DNA of 64,000 nt from Methylobacterium sp. J-070 (GCF_022829385.1 NZ_JAKSXX010000147.1:1-64000), one strand, 5' to 3'; counted from the first letter of the stretch, positions 1 to 8,755 are shown. The notes: generated by a model not told the origin, from the letters alone. Program-made: numbers and translations.

Positions 1-947
1 CCGGCGGCGCACTGCGGCTCGACCGAGGCCCCGTGCGCCTGCGCCGAGGCCCGGATCCCGGACGCAGGCACGTTCAGGTCGAGGGTGGCGGTCCGGTTGG
101 TCCGCGGCAGGTCGGGCAGGCCCGAGAGCATCGCGTTCAGCGTCCCGGCCAGACGCCCGACCTCGTCCGGCCGGCGCGCCTACAGCTGCCCCGACAGGTC
201 GCCATCGCCGGCGCGCTCGACGTGGCGCATGACCGTCGCGAGGGGGCGCACCCCCGCGCGGCTGATCAGCCACGTGACGAGGCTCGCGAGCAGCACCGCG
301 GCCGCGAGCGTCAGGTAGATCGACAGGCGGGAGCGCTCGTAGACGTCCTGCGCGGCGCGCTGACCCAGCACCATGCCGCCGTCGAGCAGCGTCCTGAGGT
401 TCTTGATCCCGCCCAGGAACGGCCCCTGCAGCCGGGTGATCTCGTCGTTGCGGGCCTCGACGGCGGCCACGTCCTGCTTGGCGATGGCGGCGAACTGGGC
501 CTCGCTCAGGGTCCTGACGTCGCGGAAGGCGTTCTGGACCTCGCCGGCCGCCGCGGCGATCTGATCCCAGGAGGCGACCCGCTCGGCGGAGCGCGCCGTG
601 GTCCGGTACTCGCCGGCGAGCTGCGCGATCGTCGCGAGGCGGCTGTCGACCTGGGCGGCGGTCTGGCGCCACGCCGCCGGATTGTCGTCGGCGCGCGCCG
701 GCCGGGCCTGGGGCAGGGCCTGCGTGAGCATGGCGATCACGGCATTGCGGCGCAGGAGCCCGAGATCCCGGGCCTCGTTGCCGAGTTCGTCGAGCTGGCG
801 CAGCACCGCCATGTCGCGCCGGACGATCGCGTCGGCGGTGTCGCGCACCGCCCCGATCTGGGCCAGCGCATACAGCCCGAGGGCCACGATCACCACCGTG
901 ACGGCGAGGAAGCCGAGGAGAATGCGTCGTCCGATCGAAAACGTCAC
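1..947 (-). pseudogene. methyl-accepting chemotaxis protein, interrupted by an in-frame stop and cut by the window edge
   Basis: This is a chemoreceptor N-terminal part, 255 codons from a GTG at 947. Residues about 9-31 form a first membrane helix (LLGFLAVTVVIVALGLYAL), a helical periplasmic domain of the four-helix-bundle type follows, and a second membrane helix lies at about 211-232. The HAMP domain begins at once (RPLATVMRHVERAGDGDLSGQL) and is broken by a TAG at 180-182. Beyond it the same frame stays open to the window edge and still reads as HAMP (ARRPDEVGRLAGTLNAML) running into a signalling helix. A CAG to TAG change would explain this. As it stands the product would lack the CheA/CheW-coupling tip. 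It is the last visible gene of a CheW-CheR-CheW cluster. A sequencing error or a genuine nonsense mutation are both possible. Confidence 0.75.
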
Positions 948-980
948 GGTCGGGGCTGGCTCCGGTTGAGGGCGGTGGGA

Positions 981-1616
981 TCAGGGAAGGGTGCGGCGGA
1001 GGAGGCGGGGCAGGTCGATGACGACGAAGTCGGGCCGTCCGTTGCCCCCCGAACCGGGGGCATAGCCCGAAGCGGACTCGTTGCCCAATCCACCGCGATC
1101 CGCCGCGCCCGGCGGTGCCGCGGCCGGGTCGGCGACGCGGGCGATCCCCAGAACGCGGTCGACCGCGAAGGCGACGGGCCGCGACGGGAGCTGCGCGGCG
1201 GCGGCGGGCTGGGCCGAGGGCGGCGCGGCGCCGTGCGCGCCGCGCAGCACCACCAGATGACCCGCCCGTTCGAGGGCATCGGGGGCGGCGTCCGGCCGGC
1301 CGAGCGCCCGGGCGAGGCCGAGCACGCCGACGATCCGGCCCGACAGGGCAACGAGCCCGATGAGCGCCGGCACCGCCCCCGGAACCGGCGTGCAGGGCCG
1401 CATCGGCAGAACCTGCGCGACCGCGGCCATCGGCAGCCCGTAGCGCTCGTCGCCGCAGACGCAGACGAGATGATCGACGCCGGCATCGGACCGCGCCCCG
1501 GCGGCGGCGCGCCGGGCGAGGGCGGCGGCGCGCTCGGCGCGCAGATCCCGTTCCGGTCGGGCCGGCGGGCGACCCTCCTGCGCGCTCGGCTGGGCGCTCG
1601 GCCGTGGCTCCATCAC
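981..1616 (-). CDS. CheW-domain chemosensory adaptor
   Basis: A 211-residue protein that would couple a receptor to a CheA-type kinase in the cytoplasm. The first 45 residues are an Ala/Arg-rich, probably disordered extension. The CheW fold starts at about residue 48 (HLVCVCGDERYGLPMAAVAQ) and runs to the C-terminus, with the usual [13 protein letters not shown] strand and a final VVIDLPRLL segment. The domain carries an Ala/Gly-rich insertion around residues 125-185, longer than in ordinary CheW. The GTG start at 1616 overlaps the stop codon of the upstream CheR gene, and an ATG follows immediately at 1613, so translation is probably coupled. By position it corresponds to WspB of Wsp-type systems; that parallel is inference. 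Confidence 0.85.
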   Translation of the reverse strand: MMEPRPSAQPSAQEGRPPARPERDLRAERAAALARRAAAGARSDAGVDHLVCVCGDERYGLPMAAVAQVLPMRPCTPVPGAVPALIGLVALSGRIVGVLGLARALGRPDAAPDALERAGHLVVLRGAHGAAPPSAQPAAAAQLPSRPVAFAVDRVLGIARVADPAAAPPGAADRGGLGNESASGYAPGSGGNGRPDFVVIDLPRLLRRTLP

Positions 1617-3262
1617 GAACTCCTGCTGCGGATGGCGCGGCCGAGGCCGGCGCGGGCCGCGGCGGCGCCGGCCGCGATCTCGCCGGCGGAGGCCCCGTCG
1701 CCCTCGGGCAGGACCGTGTCGGCCGCGAGGGCTTGGCTGAGGGCGACCGCGTTGTCGAGGGCGCGCGCGGCCGCGTCCGGACGGCCCCGGGCGATGAGCA
1801 GCAGGCCGAGATGGTAGTGGGCCAGGACGAAGCGCCGATCGAGGTAGAGCGCCGCCCGCAGCGCCCGCTCGGCCTCCGCGTCACGCCCCAGGCTGCGGGC
1901 CAGCATCCCCTCGTAGAAACGCAGGATCGGGTCGGTCGGGTCGCGCTCCAGGGCGGCGCGCAGTGCGCGCCACGCCGCGCCGGTCTCGCCGGCATCCGCC
2001 AGAGCGCGGATCCGCGCGACGTCCTCGGCCTCGTCTTCGCCGGGGCGGCCGGATTCGATGCCGGGCCCGGGGGCGTCTCCCGCCCGCGCTGCGGGATCGC
2101 CGCCGTTCCGCGGGCGGGACGGAACGGCCGGATCCGCGTCGCGCCCCTTCCCCGCTGGCGGGGCGGAGCCGTGCTCCGGGCCCCCTCCTGCGGGACCGGT
2201 CGCCGCCCGCACCCGATCTCCGACGTCGGGGCGGTCACCCTCGCCGGCGGAGGCGCGAGGGCGGGCGGGTGCGGTATCCGGCGCGCCGGTCCCGCGGACA
2301 CGCCCGGGCGGAGAGCCGGCCTCGTCCGGGCCGGTCCGACCCTCCTGGTCCGGCGGGGCCGGGGATGGCGGCGGCACCTCCGAGGGCCGGCGGTAGGCCA
2401 CGGTCCCGGGCAGGCTGACCGCGTCGACGAAGTGCGCGAAGGCGGGGCTCGGCTCGGCGTGGCCCAGCAGCAGCCAGCCGTCCGCCTTCAGCCGGCGGCT
2501 GAGGCCGTGCACCACCGCGGAGACCGTCCGGGCATCGAAGTAGATCAGCACGTTGCGGCACAGGATCAGGTCGTAGCCCTCGCCCGGCGGACCGAGCTCG
2601 GCGAGGGCCAGGAGATTGCCGCGCTCGAACCGGACCAGCCCGCGGAATTCGGGCCGCAGGGCGTAGCCGCCCTCCCGCTTCGTGCCGGGGGCGGAGGGCA
2701 AGCGGGTGAAGTAGCGCAGCCGGTCCTCCGGCGGCATCGTGCGCAGGGCCCAGCGGCCGTACTCGGCGCCGCGCGCGGTGGCGAGCGCCTCGGTGCTGAT
2801 GTCGGTCCCGAGGATGGTGACCCGCCAGTCGGCCAGGGCGTCCCCGAGGAGTTCGCGCACCAGGATCGCCAGGGAGTAGGGCTCCGCCCCCGTCGAGCAG
2901 CCGGCGCTCCAGATCCGCAGGGTGCGCTCGGAGGCCCGGGCGGCGATCAGCGACGGCAGGATCGTGGTGCGCAGCGCCTCGAACTGCTCGGCGTAGCGGA
3001 AGAAGAACGTCTCGCCGACGGTGATCTCGGCCTCGAGCCGGGCCCACTCCGCCTCGCCCGCCGCTCCATCCGACAGGAGCGCCGCATAGGCCGCGCAGTC
3101 GGGCCGGGCGGACGCCCGGAGCCGGCGGTGAAGCCGCTCGATCAGCAACTCGTCCTTGTCGATGTAGTAGTGGTGGCCGGTCCGCGCGATGATCCGCGCC
3201 TTCAGGGCGGGGTAGTCGGGGTCGGCGCCCGGATCGGGACGAGAGCTGCGGGGGCGCGACAT
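1613..3262 (-). CDS. CheR-type protein-glutamate methyltransferase with TPR tail
   Basis: A 549-residue S-adenosylmethionine-dependent methyltransferase expected to methylate glutamates of the linked chemoreceptor. The N-terminal helical CheR domain (residues 15-75) is followed by the Rossmann methyltransferase domain with VGETFFFRYAEQFEAL and the SAM-binding WSAGCSTGAEPYS motif, then the GTDIS and LILCRNVLIYFD motifs typical of CheR. A long Pro/Gly/Arg-rich linker (about 290-400) leads to a C-terminal block with TPR character (LRFYEGMLARSLGRDAEAER and FVLAHYHLGLLLIARGRPDA). A CheR with TPRs is the hallmark of WspC-like proteins. The gene sits between two CheW genes, 7 bases downstream of one and overlapping the other. 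The ATG at 3262 is the natural start. Confidence 0.92.
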   Translation of the reverse strand: MSRPRSSRPDPGADPDYPALKARIIARTGHHYYIDKDELLIERLHRRLRASARPDCAAYAALLSDGAAGEAEWARLEAEITVGETFFFRYAEQFEALRTTILPSLIAARASERTLRIWSAGCSTGAEPYSLAILVRELLGDALADWRVTILGTDISTEALATARGAEYGRWALRTMPPEDRLRYFTRLPSAPGTKREGGYALRPEFRGLVRFERGNLLALAELGPPGEGYDLILCRNVLIYFDARTVSAVVHGLSRRLKADGWLLLGHAEPSPAFAHFVDAVSLPGTVAYRRPSEVPPPSPAPPDQEGRTGPDEAGSPPGRVRGTGAPDTAPARPRASAGEGDRPDVGDRVRAATGPAGGGPEHGSAPPAGKGRDADPAVPSRPRNGGDPAARAGDAPGPGIESGRPGEDEAEDVARIRALADAGETGAAWRALRAALERDPTDPILRFYEGMLARSLGRDAEAERALRAALYLDRRFVLAHYHLGLLLIARGRPDAAARALDNAVALSQALAADTVLPEGDGASAGEIAAGAAAARAGLGRAIRSRSS

Positions 3263-3269
3263 CGCGCCC

Positions 3270-3872
3270 TCAAACGGGCTGCGGCAGCGCGGCGAGCCGC
3301 GCGGCGGCGGCCCGCGCCAGGGCCGAGACCCGCGCCGTCTCCTGGGCGGTCAGGAGTCGCTCCGGCGCCAGCGCGTGGACCAGCCGGTCGCCGAGGACGA
3401 GTTCGGCCGCGACGCAGCCGTTGAGGGTTCCTGCCGCCTCCGCCGGCCGGATCGCGGCCTCGGGCACCGTCACGAGGTCGGCGGCCCGGTCGACCAGATA
3501 GGCCAGCGCGTCGGCGCGGGTGAGGACGAGATGTGCGTAGAGGCCGGGCGCCGCGCCCGCCGGGCGCAGGCCGAGCAGGCCCGCAAGGTCGATCACGGGA
3601 ATCGGGGCGCCGCCGAGATTGAGGAATCCGATGAGCCAGCCTCCGGCGGCCGGCGGGCTGTGCAGGTCCGGCAGCGGCAGGATCTCGGCGACGGCGGCGC
3701 GCGGCAGGGCGCAGGGCGTGCCGGCCACGTCGAGGAGGAGATAGGCCGAACCGCTGCTGGGCACCGCCCCCCGCTCCCCATGATGCCGGGCCGCGGCCGG
3801 GCCGAGAGCGGCCGCACCGAGACACAGCGCGAGATAGGCCGTGTTTACGCTCCCGGCAATCGGGCGATGCAA
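3270..3872 (-). CDS. CheW-domain chemosensory adaptor, first gene of the cluster
   Basis: The second CheW-domain protein of the cluster. The domain spans SAYLLLDVAGTPCALPRAAV through GGAPIPVIDLAGLLGLRP to the C-terminus, followed by an Ala-rich tail that includes LTAQETARVSALARAAAARL. The longest reading gives 200 residues from a TTG at 3872, but the first 36 residues do not resemble CheW. A GTG at 3764 gives a 164-residue protein that begins just before the domain and is probably closer to the real start. It is the promoter-proximal gene of the run and ends 7 bases before the CheR gene. WspD is the positional equivalent in Wsp systems. The cognate CheA, CheB and output regulator are not in the window. 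Confidence 0.8.
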   Translation of the reverse strand: MHRPIAGSVNTAYLALCLGAAALGPAAARHHGERGAVPSSGSAYLLLDVAGTPCALPRAAVAEILPLPDLHSPPAAGGWLIGFLNLGGAPIPVIDLAGLLGLRPAGAAPGLYAHLVLTRADALAYLVDRAADLVTVPEAAIRPAEAAGTLNGCVAAELVLGDRLVHALAPERLLTAQETARVSALARAAAARLAALPQPV

Positions 3873-3983
3873 CCGACCGGTCCCGCGGAACCAAGTCTCG
3901 CTTGAGCCGCTTATTTTCCGACGTAGCGGCCCCGCCCCTGACGCGGTGCGGAGCTTCGCCTGCGCCGCTCTAGCCAGGGATCG

Positions 3984-4232
3984 ATGATGAGGAAACTTCT
4001 GTTGGCCGCCGCGTCGCTGACGCTGCTCGCGGGCTCCGCCTACGCCCAGGGTAACTCACCCTACAACTCCTCTGGCTCCCAGGCCGGTGGCCCGCGCGGC
4101 GGCATGGAGCGCGCCGGCGAGGCGGCCGCCATGGAGCAGGGCGCCGGACCGGCCTCCCGCCCGATGATGCGCAAGCGCATGAAGCACAAGCGGATGATGA
4201 AGCATCACCGCCGGATGCGCCACCACATGTGA
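3984..4232 (+). CDS. small secreted Met/Arg/His-rich protein
   Basis: An 82-residue protein with a clear Sec signal peptide: basic start MMRK, hydrophobic core LLLAAASLTLLAG and an SAYAQ cleavage site at about residue 21/22. The mature part starts Gly/Ser/Asn-rich and ends in a strikingly basic block, residues about 60-82, made almost only of Met, Arg, Lys and His (MMRKRMKHKRMMKHHRRMRH). Such Met/His clusters can bind copper or other metals, but no family is recognised and the function is unknown. A weak purine run (AGGGA) precedes tandem ATGs at 3984 and 3987. A strong terminator follows 45 bases after the stop, so it looks like a monocistronic transcript, divergent from the chemosensory genes. 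Confidence 0.75.
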   Translation: MMRKLLLAAASLTLLAGSAYAQGNSPYNSSGSQAGGPRGGMERAGEAAAMEQGAGPASRPMMRKRMKHKRMMKHHRRMRHHM

Positions 4233-4276
4233 TCGCCCGCGGGGGGCGCCGCGTCGGCGCCGTCCCCGGTCGGTTC

Positions 4277-4307
4277 GGCCTGCCGCCATCCGCGGCAGGC
4301 CTTTTTT
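4277..4307 (+). terminator. rho-independent terminator after the small secreted protein
   Basis: A perfect 10-bp stem, GGCCTGCCGC pairing with GCGGCAGGCC around a CATCC loop, is followed by six T residues. It is one of the best terminators in the window and ends the transcript of the Met/Arg/His-rich protein gene. Confidence 0.9.
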
Positions 4308-4422
4308 ATGCCCATCCGGGGCGGGACGACGCCGGGGGCATGGAAGCATAGTGCACGTGGGGGGCTCCTTGCGGGGCCGGGACGCGCGGTCCAGTCTCCC
4401 GCAGGCACAGCCGCTACGACGA

Positions 4423-4440
4423 ATGTTCGCAAACGAACAT
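4423..4440 (+). promoter_or_regulatory. probable GlpR operator upstream of glpR
   Basis: ATGTTCG-CAAA-CGAACAT, a perfect 7-bp inverted repeat with a 4-base spacer, 51 bases before the glpR start. It has the TTCG-N4-CGAA architecture known for GlpR operators in enterobacteria. Position suggests autoregulation. Binding by this GlpR is inferred, not shown. Confidence 0.7.
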
Positions 4441-4491
4441 CCAGTGGCGACCAATAACGGCACCCGACCTGGGGAAACGCGAGGGGTATCG

Positions 4492-5307
4492 ATGTCACGT
4501 CCGCTTGACCCGCGGTCCGAAGACAGGATTGAGGCGACCGGTGTCGAAGGGCGGCGCAGCGCGATCGTGGCCTCGGTGCGCCAGCGGGGCTTCGTGACGA
4601 TCGAGGCCCTGGCGGCGCAGTTCGGTGTCACCGTCCAGACGATCAGGCGCGACCTTAACGAGTTGAGCGCCGAGGGGCGGCTGGAGCGTTACCGCGGCGG
4701 CGGCGGCCTGCCCTCCAGCGTGGAGAACATCGACTACGCCGACCGGCGGGTGACCCTGCTGCCGGAGAAGACGCGGATCGGCCGGCTCGCCGCCAGCCGG
4801 ATCCCGTCCCATTGCTCGGTCTTCATCAACATCGGCACGACGCCCGAGGCGGTCGCCCGCGAGCTGACCCGGCACGACGACCTCAGCATCATCACCAACA
4901 ACCTCAACGTCGCGCTCTCGCTGGCGGCGGCGACGGAGTTCCGCATCGTCGTGGCCGGGGGCACCGTCCGCAACCGCGACGGGGCGGTGCTGGGGCAGCT
5001 CACCTGCGACACGCTCAGCCAGTTCCGGGTCGACGTGGCGGTGATCGGCATCAGCGGCATCGACGGCGACGGGGCGCTCCTCGACTACGACTACGAGGAG
5101 GTCCGCGCGACGCAGACCATCCTGGCGCATGCCCGCAAGACTTTCCTGGTGGCCGACCACACCAAGTTCACCCGCCGGCCGATGGTCCAGGTCGGGCGGC
5201 TGGACCAGATCGACACGTTCTTCACCGACCGCGTGCCGTCCCCCGACATCGTCGCGCTGCTGGAGCGGCAGGGCGTCGCCCTCGCGGTCGCCGACGGCGA
5301 ACCGTAA
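4492..5307 (+). CDS. glpR: DeoR-family transcriptional repressor of glycerol metabolism
   Basis: A 271-residue DeoR/GlpR regulator. An N-terminal winged helix-turn-helix (about residues 20-75) contains VTIEALAAQFGVTVQTIRRD with the family-typical TIRRDLNEL recognition helix. The sugar-phosphate sensor domain follows, with NIGTTPEAVARELTRHD, the ITNNLNVALSLA motif, VAGGTVRNRDGAVLG and a C-terminal FLVADHTKF block. Glycerol 3-phosphate is the expected inducer. The ATG at 4492 is preceded by a GAGGGG ribosome site and gives the normal family length; a longer reading to 4351 would run through the operator-like repeat and is rejected. It is followed at 83 bases by glpD, with glpK and glpF beyond, which supports the GlpR name. 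Confidence 0.93.
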   Translation: MSRPLDPRSEDRIEATGVEGRRSAIVASVRQRGFVTIEALAAQFGVTVQTIRRDLNELSAEGRLERYRGGGGLPSSVENIDYADRRVTLLPEKTRIGRLAASRIPSHCSVFINIGTTPEAVARELTRHDDLSIITNNLNVALSLAAATEFRIVVAGGTVRNRDGAVLGQLTCDTLSQFRVDVAVIGISGIDGDGALLDYDYEEVRATQTILAHARKTFLVADHTKFTRRPMVQVGRLDQIDTFFTDRVPSPDIVALLERQGVALAVADGEP

Positions 5308-5318
5308 CGAACCGAATT

Positions 5319-5356
5319 TTTTCGCTTGCGAAAATCCGCGGTCGGCTCAATATAGT
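5319..5356 (+). promoter_or_regulatory. glpD promoter with probable GlpR operator
   Basis: TTTTCG-CTTG-CGAAAA at 5319-5334 is an inverted repeat with the same 4-base spacer and CG core as the site before glpR. A TATAGT hexamer at 5351-5356 could be a -10 element, in which case the repeat covers the -35 region and a bound repressor would block polymerase. The glpD start codon lies 34 bases downstream of the hexamer. Confidence 0.6.
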
Positions 5357-5390
5357 GCCAACCCGCCGCGAGGGCGGGATTGGAGGAACC

Positions 5391-6935
5391 ATGGCGGCAG
5401 CGACGCGCCAGCGTGAGCCGGCCGATGCCTACGATCTGCTGATCATCGGCGGCGGCATCAACGGCACAGGCATCGCCCGGGATGCCGCGGGCCGCGGCCT
5501 GTCGGTCCTGCTGGCCGAGCGCGGGGACCTGGCCGAGTTCACCTCCTCGTCGTCGACGAAGCTGATCCACGGCGGCCTGCGCTACCTCGAATATTACGAA
5601 TTCCGCCTGGTGCGCGAAGCCTTGGCCGAGCGCGAGCGGCTGCTGCGGCTCGCGCCCCACGTAATCTGGCCCCTGCGCTTCGTCCTGCCCCACGACGAGG
5701 GCCTGCGCCCGGCCTGGATGCTGCGGCTCGGCCTGTTCCTGTACGATCATCTCGCGCGGCTGCGGACGCTGCCGGGCTCGAAGGCGGTGGACCTGCGCAG
5801 CTCGCCCTACGGCGCGCCGCTGCAGAAGCGGCTGACCCGGGGCTTCGTCTATTCCGACTGCTGGGTGGAGGACAGCCGCCTGGTGGTGCTCAACGCCATG
5901 GATGCCCGCGAGCGCGGCGCCGCGGTCCTGACCCGCACCGGCGTCGTCTCGGCCCGGCGCGCGGGCGAGGGGGACGCGGCGCACTGGATCGCGACCCTGC
6001 GCGACGAGCGCGGCGGGGCCGAGCGGACGGTCCGGGCGAAGGCGGTGGTCAACGCCGCCGGCCCCTGGGTCAGCGCGACGCTCGGCGGAACGCTGGGCAT
6101 CAACAGCCGCGCGGCGGTGCGCCTGATCAAGGGCAGCCACATCGTGGTGAAGCGCCTGTTCGACGGCGACCAGGCCTACATCCTGCAGCAGCCCGACAAG
6201 CGCATCGTCTTCGCGATCCCCTACGAGCGCGACTTCACGCTTATCGGCACCACGGACGTGCCCTATGACGGCGCGCCGGGGCCGGTCTCGATCTCGCCGG
6301 AGGAGACCGACTACCTCTGCGGATGCATCAACCGCTCGTTCGACACGACCATCACCCCGGCCGACGTCGTCTGGAGCTACTCGGGCGTGCGCCCGCTCTA
6401 CGACGACGCGGCGGAGAACGCCTCGGCGGTGACCCGCGACTACGTGCTCGACGTGGAGGACCAGGGCGGCCGCGCGGCCGTGCTGTCGGTGTTCGGCGGC
6501 AAGATCACCACCTACCGGCGCCTGGCCGAGCACGCCCTCGAGAAGCTGAAGCCGTACTTCCCCGGCCTCGAGGGCGGCTGGACCGGGGACGCGGTCCTGC
6601 CGGGCGGCGCCATGAAGGACGCCGACTTCGACCAGTTCCTGGCCAAGCTGCGGGCCGAGAAGCCGTTCCTGCCGGAGGAGACCGCGCGACGCCTCGCCCG
6701 CGCCTACGGCGTCCGGGCACGCGACATCGTGGGGACCGCGCAGTCCCTGGCCGATCTCGGCGAGGCCTTCGACGGCGGGCTCTCGGCGGCCGAGGTCGAT
6801 TACCTGCGGACCGAGGAATGGGCGGTGACCGCCGAGGATATCCTGTGGCGGCGCTCGAAGCTCGGCCTGCGCACCGGACCGGAGAGCGCTGCCCGCTTGG
6901 CCGCCTATCTCGACCGCAGGGCCGAGGCGGCCTGA
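5391..6935 (+). CDS. glpD: aerobic glycerol-3-phosphate dehydrogenase
   Basis: A 514-residue FAD enzyme that oxidises sn-glycerol 3-phosphate to dihydroxyacetone phosphate and passes electrons to quinone at the inner membrane. The N-terminal dinucleotide-binding motif is LLIIGGGINGTGIARDAAGR, followed by the GlpD signature SSSSTKLIHGGLRYLEYYEF. Further conserved parts are VNAAGPWV, GSHIVV, the IPYERDFTLIGTTD segment and FGGKITTYRRLAEHAL. The C-terminal helical domain (from about 400) is complete. A GGAGG ribosome site sits 5 bases before the ATG. It is preceded by a GlpR-like operator and followed by glpK at 54 bases, so it heads the catabolic operon. Confidence 0.97.
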   Translation: MAAATRQREPADAYDLLIIGGGINGTGIARDAAGRGLSVLLAERGDLAEFTSSSSTKLIHGGLRYLEYYEFRLVREALAERERLLRLAPHVIWPLRFVLPHDEGLRPAWMLRLGLFLYDHLARLRTLPGSKAVDLRSSPYGAPLQKRLTRGFVYSDCWVEDSRLVVLNAMDARERGAAVLTRTGVVSARRAGEGDAAHWIATLRDERGGAERTVRAKAVVNAAGPWVSATLGGTLGINSRAAVRLIKGSHIVVKRLFDGDQAYILQQPDKRIVFAIPYERDFTLIGTTDVPYDGAPGPVSISPEETDYLCGCINRSFDTTITPADVVWSYSGVRPLYDDAAENASAVTRDYVLDVEDQGGRAAVLSVFGGKITTYRRLAEHALEKLKPYFPGLEGGWTGDAVLPGGAMKDADFDQFLAKLRAEKPFLPEETARRLARAYGVRARDIVGTAQSLADLGEAFDGGLSAAEVDYLRTEEWAVTAEDILWRRSKLGLRTGPESAARLAAYLDRRAEAA

Positions 6936-6989
6936 GGATTTCGGACCCGATCCGGCGGCAGACCGGTCGGCATCACAGGGGAGGGAACG

Positions 6990-8495
6990 ATGAGCCGTTA
7001 CGTCGGGGCCATCGATCAGGGCACCACCAGCAGCCGCTTCATCGTGTTCGACCGCGAGGGCAGCGTGATCGCGCTGGCCCAGGCCGAGCACGCGCAGATC
7101 TACCCGGCCCCCGGCCATGTCGAGCACGACGCCGCCGAGATCTGGGCCAAGACGCAGGGCGTGATGCGCGAGGCGCTGGAGAAAGGCGGCCTCCAGCCCA
7201 CAGACCTCGCGGCCGTGGGCATCACCAACCAGCGCGAGACCACGCTGATCTGGGACCGGCGCACCGGCAAGCCGCTGCACAACGCCCTGGTCTGGCAGGA
7301 TACCCGCAACGACCGGCTGGTGGCGGAGTTCGCCCGCGACGGCGGTCGCGACCGGTTCCGCGACCTCACCGGCCTGCCGCTGGCGAGCTATTTCTCGGGG
7401 CTCAAGCTGCGCTGGCTCCTCGATAACGTGCCCGGCGCCCGGGAGAAGGCCGAGGCCGGCGACGTGCTGTTCGGCAACATCGACACGTGGCTCGTCTGGA
7501 ACCTGACCGGCGGTGCCGAGGGCGGCCTCCACGTCACGGACGTGACCAACGCCAGCCGCACGCAGCTCATGTCGCTGAAGACCCTGGACTGGGACGACGG
7601 CATGCTGGAGACCTTCGGCATCCCGAAGGCGATGCTGCCGAGGATCGTCTCGTCGAGCGCGGTCTACGGCGAGACCAAGGCCCCGTTCGCGGGCGTGCCG
7701 ATCGCCGGCATCCTGGGCGACCAGCAGGCGGCCCTGTTCGGCCAGACCTGCTTCGCGCCGGGCGAGGCCAAGAACACCTACGGCACCGGCTGCTTCGCGC
7801 TGATGAATACCGGCGAGGAGCCGGTCCCGTCGAAGGCCGGCCTGGTCACGACGCTCGCCTATCGCCTCGACGGCCAGAAGCCCGCCTACGCGCTGGAGGG
7901 CTCCATCGCGATCACCGGCGCCCTGGTGCAGTGGCTGCGCGACAACCTGCACATGATCAAGGATTCCGCCGAGGTCGAGACGCTCGCCACCACGGTCGAG
8001 GACAATGGCGGCGTCTACTTCGTGCCGGCGTTCTCGGGCCTCTACGCGCCGCACTGGAACGAGGGGGCGCGCGGCCTGATCATCGGGCTGACCCGCTACG
8101 TCAACCGCGGCCATATCGCCCGCTCGGTGCTGGAGGCGACCGCCTTCCAGACCCACGAGGTGCTGGATGCGATGGCCAAGGATTCCGGGATCCCCGTGAA
8201 GGAGCTGCGGGCGGATGGCGGCATGGTCGCCAACAACACGCTGATGCAGTTCCAGGCCGACATGCTCGACGTGCCGGTGGTGCGCCCGAAGGTGGCCGAG
8301 ACCACGGCGCTCGGCGCCGCCTACGCGGCCGGCCTCGCGGTCGGCTACTGGAAGGGCCTGGACGACCTCAAGCGCAACTGGGGCGTCGACAAGCGCTGGA
8401 CGCCGAAGATGGATGCCGGCCAGCGGGAGCGGATCGCCGCCGCCTGGAGCCGGGCGGTGCAGCGCTCCTTCGACTGGAAGACCGAAGAGGATTGA
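6990..8495 (+). CDS. glpK: glycerol kinase
   Basis: A 501-residue FGGY-family kinase that phosphorylates glycerol to sn-glycerol 3-phosphate, the substrate of the upstream GlpD. The N-terminal ATPase fold carries [20 protein letters not shown], followed by [19 protein letters not shown] and ALVWQDTRN. The C-terminal domain contains [27 protein letters not shown] and [20 protein letters not shown]. Length and motif order match canonical GlpK over the whole protein. It is preceded by a GGGGAGGG ribosome site and lies 54 bases after glpD. The 260-base gap before glpF suggests that the channel gene may also have its own promoter. Confidence 0.97.
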   Translation: MSRYVGAIDQGTTSSRFIVFDREGSVIALAQAEHAQIYPAPGHVEHDAAEIWAKTQGVMREALEKGGLQPTDLAAVGITNQRETTLIWDRRTGKPLHNALVWQDTRNDRLVAEFARDGGRDRFRDLTGLPLASYFSGLKLRWLLDNVPGAREKAEAGDVLFGNIDTWLVWNLTGGAEGGLHVTDVTNASRTQLMSLKTLDWDDGMLETFGIPKAMLPRIVSSSAVYGETKAPFAGVPIAGILGDQQAALFGQTCFAPGEAKNTYGTGCFALMNTGEEPVPSKAGLVTTLAYRLDGQKPAYALEGSIAITGALVQWLRDNLHMIKDSAEVETLATTVEDNGGVYFVPAFSGLYAPHWNEGARGLIIGLTRYVNRGHIARSVLEATAFQTHEVLDAMAKDSGIPVKELRADGGMVANNTLMQFQADMLDVPVVRPKVAETTALGAAYAAGLAVGYWKGLDDLKRNWGVDKRWTPKMDAGQRERIAAAWSRAVQRSFDWKTEED

Positions 8496-8630
8496 GGGGC
8501 GGCCCGTCAGGCCCGCACGCCTGAGCCGGTCTCGATCGGATCAGGTCCAGCCGTGACCGCATCCGGAGGCGCAGGGACGCCGCCTCGAAGGAGCCATCCA
8601 GGGGTCGCGCGCCGTCCGGGGGCCGCCGCC

Positions 8631-8655
8631 GCGCTCCGGCACCTCAGGATGAGGG
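8631..8655 (+). repeat. short dispersed repeat in the glpK-glpF gap
   Basis: The 260-base glpK-glpF gap contains no gene. This 25-base segment, which ends CACCTCAGGATGAGGG, matches the reverse complement of 38246-38270 at 22 of 25 positions and can fold on its CCTCA/TGAGG arms. No GlpR-like inverted repeat is visible in this gap. Confidence 0.45.
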
Positions 8656-8755
8656 GGATCGGACCCCGCCGACAATCTGTGACCGCCTCCGGCGATCACA
8701 CGCTCGCACAAGCTTTGGACTCTCACAAAAAGCAGCGAACGGGGGAGACAGGACC

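Noticed and set aside
1613..3262. Flagellar chemotaxis operon
   Set aside because: No CheY, CheA, CheB or flagellar gene is seen, and the CheR has a TPR tail as in alternative systems.
5091..8156. A minus-strand frame of about 1000 codons over glpD and glpK
   Set aside because: Its translation is low-complexity and lacks any motif; glpD and glpK on the plus strand are complete.
8496..8755. GlpR operator upstream of glpF
   Set aside because: No TTCG-N4-CGAA or similar inverted repeat occurs in the gap.
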